From contig JAFAQW010000208.1 of NCBI GenBank assembly GCA_019245995.1, positions 1 to 17,551 of the forward strand: 17,551 nt of DNA. Direction: 5' to 3'. A program made the translations under genes and the position numbers. Below are positions 14,500-17,551 of this stretch, piece by piece. Source of the DNA: Vulcanimicrobiota bacterium (GTDB taxonomy: Bacteria; Vulcanimicrobiota; Vulcanimicrobiia; Vulcanimicrobiales; Vulcanimicrobiaceae). The notes below the pieces were generated by a model. The model was not told the DNA's origin. It saw only the letters and a list, made by a program, of their open reading frames with translations, and did not search any database. The number at the start of each line of letters is the position of its first letter. Position 1 is the first letter of the stretch.

Positions 14500-16022
14500 T
14501 CGAGCTCGACGGCCATCACCTCACCCTCGAACAGATCGAGGAGGTCGCGGCCGGCGCTGCGGTGGCGGTGTCCGCGGTGGCGCGTACGCGTGTGGACCAA
14601 GCGCGGCAGTTCGTCGAACGCAAGTTTGCGGGGGGCGAAGCGATCTACGGCGTCACGACCGGCTTCGGCCGTTTGGCGCACGTGCGCGTCTCGCCGGCGG
14701 ACGCGGTCGAGCTGCAGCTCAATCTGGTGCGCAGCCACGCGGCGGGGACGGGCGAGCCGCTGCCGATTCCCTTCGTTCGCGCGGCGAGCGTGCTGCGCGC
14801 AAACTCGCTCTCGGCCGGTCACTCCGGGATCAAGCCCGACACGCTCGACCTCATTCTCGCGATGCTGGCGCGCGGGGTGACGCCCGTCGTTCCATGCCAG
14901 GGGTCGGTGGGGGCGAGCGGCGATCTCGCGCCGCTGGCGCACATGACGCTCGTGTTGATCGGCGAGGGCGAGGCCTATTACGATGGCCGGCGACTGCCCG
15001 GCGGCGTCGCGCTGGAGCAGGCGGGACTCGCTCCCATTCAACTCGGTCCCAAGGAGGGCTTGGCACTGGTCAACGGCACGCAGGTGATGACGGGCATCGC
15101 CGCGCTCGGCGTGTTGCGCGCGGAACGCCTGGCCGCGGCCGCCGACCTCATCGGGGCGATGTCGCTCGAGGCCTATCTCGGGAGTGATCGCGCCTTCGAC
15201 CGCCGGCTCAACGACCTGCGTCCCCACCCCGGGCAAGAGCGCGTCGCCGCCAATCTTCGCGACCTGCTGGAAGGCTCGGAGATCGTGCAGTCGCATCGCG
15301 AGTGCGAGCGCGTGCAAGATCCGTACTCGTTCCGTTGCATCCCCGTGGTGCACGGCGCCGTGCGGGACTCGATCGCTCACGTGCGTCGCGTGACCGAGAT
15401 CGAAGCGAACTCCGTCACGGACAACCCGCTGGTGTTCGCTGAAGATGAAGAGTTCATCTCGGGCGGCAACTTCCACGGGGAGCCGGTGGCGCTCGCGATC
15501 GACTTCCTCAAGATCGCGGCGTCCGAGCTGGCGTCGATCGCGGAGCGGCGGCTCTACCTCTTGCTCAACGCCGCCGACCGCGAGCTGCCGCTCTTCCTGA
15601 CGCGCCAGGTCGGCTTGCAGTCGGGGCTGATGCTCGTGCAATATACCGCGGCCGCGCTCGTGAACGAGAACAAGGGCCTGGGTTGGCCCTCGAGCATCGA
15701 CTCGATTCCGACTTCGGCCGGCCAAGAGGACCACGTCAGCATGGGCATGACGTCGGCGAACGCGATGCCGCGCGTGCTCGACAACGTCGAAGGCGCGCTC
15801 GCCTGCGAGCTGATCGGCGCGTGCGCGGCGACGGACTTTCGCCGGCCGCTGCGTTCGGGCCGCGGCACGCAGGCCGCCCACGCCGTGACGCGCGAGCGCA
15901 TCGCGCCCTGGACGACCGATCGTCCACCGGCTCCCGACATCGCGACGGCGCGTGAGCTCATCCGCTCGGGGGAACTCCTTCGCGCGGCCGAATCGGCCAT
16001 CGCCCGCAAACTGTCACCCTGA
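14496..16022 (+). CDS. hutH: histidine ammonia-lyase
   Basis: This 508-residue enzyme deaminates L-histidine to trans-urocanate, the first step of histidine breakdown. The MIO cofactor is formed from A140-S141-G142 in GSVGASGDLAPLAHM. Other active-site landmarks are Y51 in YGVTTGFG, H81 in NLVRSHAAG, QDPYSFRC (274-281) and SAGQEDHVSMG (407-417), where E411 corresponds to E414 of the Pseudomonas enzyme and argues for histidine rather than tyrosine or phenylalanine. The length is standard. The start is GTG at 14496, overlapping the previous stop; extending further would run into that gene in another frame. No hutU, hutI or hutG is present in the window, so the rest of the pathway must be encoded elsewhere or the enzyme has another use. 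The last three codons and stop fall in a partial copy of the following repeat. Confidence 0.95.
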   Translation: MIELDGHHLTLEQIEEVAAGAAVAVSAVARTRVDQARQFVERKFAGGEAIYGVTTGFGRLAHVRVSPADAVELQLNLVRSHAAGTGEPLPIPFVRAASVLRANSLSAGHSGIKPDTLDLILAMLARGVTPVVPCQGSVGASGDLAPLAHMTLVLIGEGEAYYDGRRLPGGVALEQAGLAPIQLGPKEGLALVNGTQVMTGIAALGVLRAERLAAAADLIGAMSLEAYLGSDRAFDRRLNDLRPHPGQERVAANLRDLLEGSEIVQSHRECERVQDPYSFRCIPVVHGAVRDSIAHVRRVTEIEANSVTDNPLVFAEDEEFISGGNFHGEPVALAIDFLKIAASELASIAERRLYLLLNAADRELPLFLTRQVGLQSGLMLVQYTAAALVNENKGLGWPSSIDSIPTSAGQEDHVSMGMTSANAMPRVLDNVEGALACELIGACAATDFRRPLRSGRGTQAAHAVTRERIAPWTTDRPPAPDIATARELIRSGELLRAAESAIARKLSP

Positions 16023-16030
16023 CCCGCCTT

Positions 16031-16057
16031 GTCACCCTGAGCCTGTCGAAGGGTGAC
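16031..16057. repeat. short interspersed palindrome (GTCACCCT-N11-AGGGTGAC)
   Basis: Arms GTCACCCT (16031-16038) and AGGGTGAC (16050-16057) enclose GAGCCTGTCGA. The type CCCTGAGCnTGTCGAAGGG is a familiar short repeat found between genes in many unrelated bacterial genomes. It lies between the convergent hutH and TonB-receptor genes, where it may also act as a bidirectional terminator or 3'-end barrier. A partial copy, TGTCACCCTGA, occurs 18 bases upstream (16012-16022) and again at 16030-16040. Confidence 0.8.
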
Positions 16058-16061
16058 CATG

Positions 16062-17549
16062 CTACAAGCTAATATTGAACTGCAAGTACGCGTTGAACGG
16101 ATTCGGCAGCACAAACGCGTTGGTGTCCGCGTACGCAGGCGTAAAGGGCTGAGAAAAAGCCGGGTTGAGCGGCACGCCGTTAGCGCCTCTGTCGTGCGGC
16201 GAGACGCCGTTATAAAAGTTTGAAACGTAGTACGACGTGCCCGAGGGGCCGCCGCTGGCGTAGCCGCAGGTATAACTGTTTGGCGGCCACTGCTTCGTCC
16301 ATGGTTCCGACGAACCGCCAAAGCACGCATTGACCAAGTTCGCCAAGAGCAAGTTGGCCTTCACGCGTGGACTGAACTCGTACGAGAGTTGAAGGCTGAG
16401 ATTCAGCTGATTCGGTTGGCGGAAGCCTCCGAAAGAATCGAATGCTCCAGTCTCCGGATTCGGAATGTAAAGAACGCCCGCCGTAGTGCCGTTTTGGACC
16501 TCGGAAAGCCCGCACGAGGTATAGTCGGCTTGCAGCGGGTTCTTTATGTGAATCGGCGAGTTTACCAGCCTCGCCGAGTTCTGCGTGCAGGTACGCGGGT
16601 CGAGGCCTTCGACGTCGGACGGATTGCCGTAGAGCTCCCCCTCGTTGAACGTCAGGGCGGGCGTAATCGCGAACCGGTTGCGCCGATAGTTAACGACCGC
16701 ACTGAGCACGTTGGGCGATAGATACGGAAAATCCAGGCCCACGGGATACCAACCGTTGCGGTCGAGCAACGGCTGCGGCGACATTGAATAGTACGGATTA
16801 AAGATCGGATCGTTGTAATTAGGTTTGAGCTTACGGCATGCCGGATCCGGATAGACGTTGCCGGCCGCGTCGTTCTCGTAGCATTTCGAGCCACCGCCTG
16901 CCTTCGTTAATCCGTTGAAGTTCGCGATGTCTTGGTTGTATGGATCGATCGGATTGATGTTCGTTCCGGGATAGTTGGCCCACCGTTCGGCCGCATTAGT
17001 ATAGGTATAGGAGATCAAGAATGAGAGCCCGTTCTTGCTGAAGTCGCCCTTCGTGAACTCCAATTCGACGCCGTCGACGCGTTCAACGCCCGAATTGAGG
17101 CCGCCGCCCAAGCCAAATGGTAGAGCGATGCTGTAAATTTGGTTTGTCGCGTAGCGGTAGTACGGACTGATCTTAATCGACATGTCGGTGCCTTTAAAAC
17201 GGCGCTCGTAGGACGCGTCGTAGTTGTTCGAATACTGTACGAGCGGATTGTGCGACGGCGTTGTGAAGCCGTATTGCCAAAAGGCCTGGAAAAGGTCGTA
17301 CGCCAGGTTGTTATCCTTTGCGTTATACTGCACCTGATACGTCTGCGGCTCTTGAGCGTAGCGTCCAGCGGAGAGGCGCAATACCGTATCCGCGTTAACC
17401 GAGTACGTTAAACCGAACCGAGGCGTAAACGCATAGTCGGCGGTCGACGGCGGGTAAGAGTTGCTGAGCAGAAGATGGCCGTTTTTGCCGTCGGGATGCA
17501 CCGTTTGCACCGGATGGGCCGGCACGGACCGATCGATCGGACAGTTGAA
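16062..17549 (-). CDS. TonB-dependent receptor, C-terminal beta-barrel part (5' end outside window)
   Basis: About 495 residues are visible and the frame is open to the right edge (continuing upstream as ...NCPIDRSVPAHPV), so the N-terminal plug and any carboxypeptidase-like domain are outside. Barrel-type landmarks are YAFTPRFGLTYSVNADTVLR, LSAGRYAQEPQ, SYERRFKGTDMSIKISPYYR and VDGVELEFTKGDFSKNGLSF, with many alternating aromatic beta strands and long Asn/Pro-rich surface loops. The end is FNAYLQFNISL. Such receptors sit in the outer membrane and import siderophores, cobalamin or other large nutrients using TonB energy, which indicates a diderm cell. The chain ends in L rather than the common terminal F. 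The region is less GC-rich than its neighbours. The substrate cannot be read from this part. It converges on hutH. Confidence 0.85.
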   Translation of the reverse strand, partial: FNCPIDRSVPAHPVQTVHPDGKNGHLLLSNSYPPSTADYAFTPRFGLTYSVNADTVLRLSAGRYAQEPQTYQVQYNAKDNNLAYDLFQAFWQYGFTTPSHNPLVQYSNNYDASYERRFKGTDMSIKISPYYRYATNQIYSIALPFGLGGGLNSGVERVDGVELEFTKGDFSKNGLSFLISYTYTNAAERWANYPGTNINPIDPYNQDIANFNGLTKAGGGSKCYENDAAGNVYPDPACRKLKPNYNDPIFNPYYSMSPQPLLDRNGWYPVGLDFPYLSPNVLSAVVNYRRNRFAITPALTFNEGELYGNPSDVEGLDPRTCTQNSARLVNSPIHIKNPLQADYTSCGLSEVQNGTTAGVLYIPNPETGAFDSFGGFRQPNQLNLSLQLSYEFSPRVKANLLLANLVNACFGGSSEPWTKQWPPNSYTCGYASGGPSGTSYYVSNFYNGVSPHDRGANGVPLNPAFSQPFTPAYADTNAFVLPNPFNAYLQFNISL

Positions 17550-17551
17550 GC

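Overview
The window is a high-GC bacterial chromosome segment, mostly chromosomal housekeeping and metabolic genes rather than a mobile region. The mix is a diderm-type TonB-dependent receptor, actinobacterial-style acyl-CoA carboxylase subunits (biotin carboxylase fused to BCCP, plus a separate carboxyltransferase), a ClpC with a UVR segment, and secreted proteins without obvious relatives. This suggests an uncultured, acetogenic-to-aerobic soil-type diderm such as Candidatus Eremiobacterota (WPS-2). That placement is an inference from gene content and was not tested.

Layout. Positions 1-380 hold the 3' end of a plus-strand gene, probably a serine-hydrolase-type protein with a C-terminal DUF3471-like domain. 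It converges, with only 3 bases between stop codons, on a five-gene minus-strand operon (384-5529). In transcription order this is carboxyltransferase, DUF4337 membrane protein, FabI enoyl-ACP reductase, biotin carboxylase-BCCP and a small secreted protein. The set couples acyl-CoA carboxylation (propionyl/acetyl type) to fatty acid synthesis. A 59-base near-perfect inverted repeat sits between fabI and the biotin carboxylase gene. Divergent from the operon is a secreted prolyl oligopeptidase (5639-7879).

Positions 7880-8177 contain no protein gene but hold the most unusual object. This is a 72-base tRNA-like sequence (7981-8052) with the D-loop signature, G3.U70 pair and A73 of a tmRNA tRNA-like domain, but with no tag reading frame and no pseudoknot domain. 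Its second stem and loop are complementary over 16 bases to a downstream segment (8103-8118), and a terminator-like hairpin follows. A small DUF59 (MIP18/PaaD-like) protein on the minus strand and a clpC operon on the plus strand then diverge from 8490-8635. The clpC operon is clpC, a secreted protein and a WYL-domain regulator, and it ends in a strong hairpin.

The 317-base gap 13706-14022 is rich in palindromes, a perfect -10 hexamer and DnaA-box-like sequences. It precedes a small histidine-motif secreted protein whose stop codon overlaps the GTG start of histidine ammonia-lyase (hutH). A short interspersed palindrome separates hutH from the 3' part of a convergent TonB-dependent receptor gene, which runs off the right edge.
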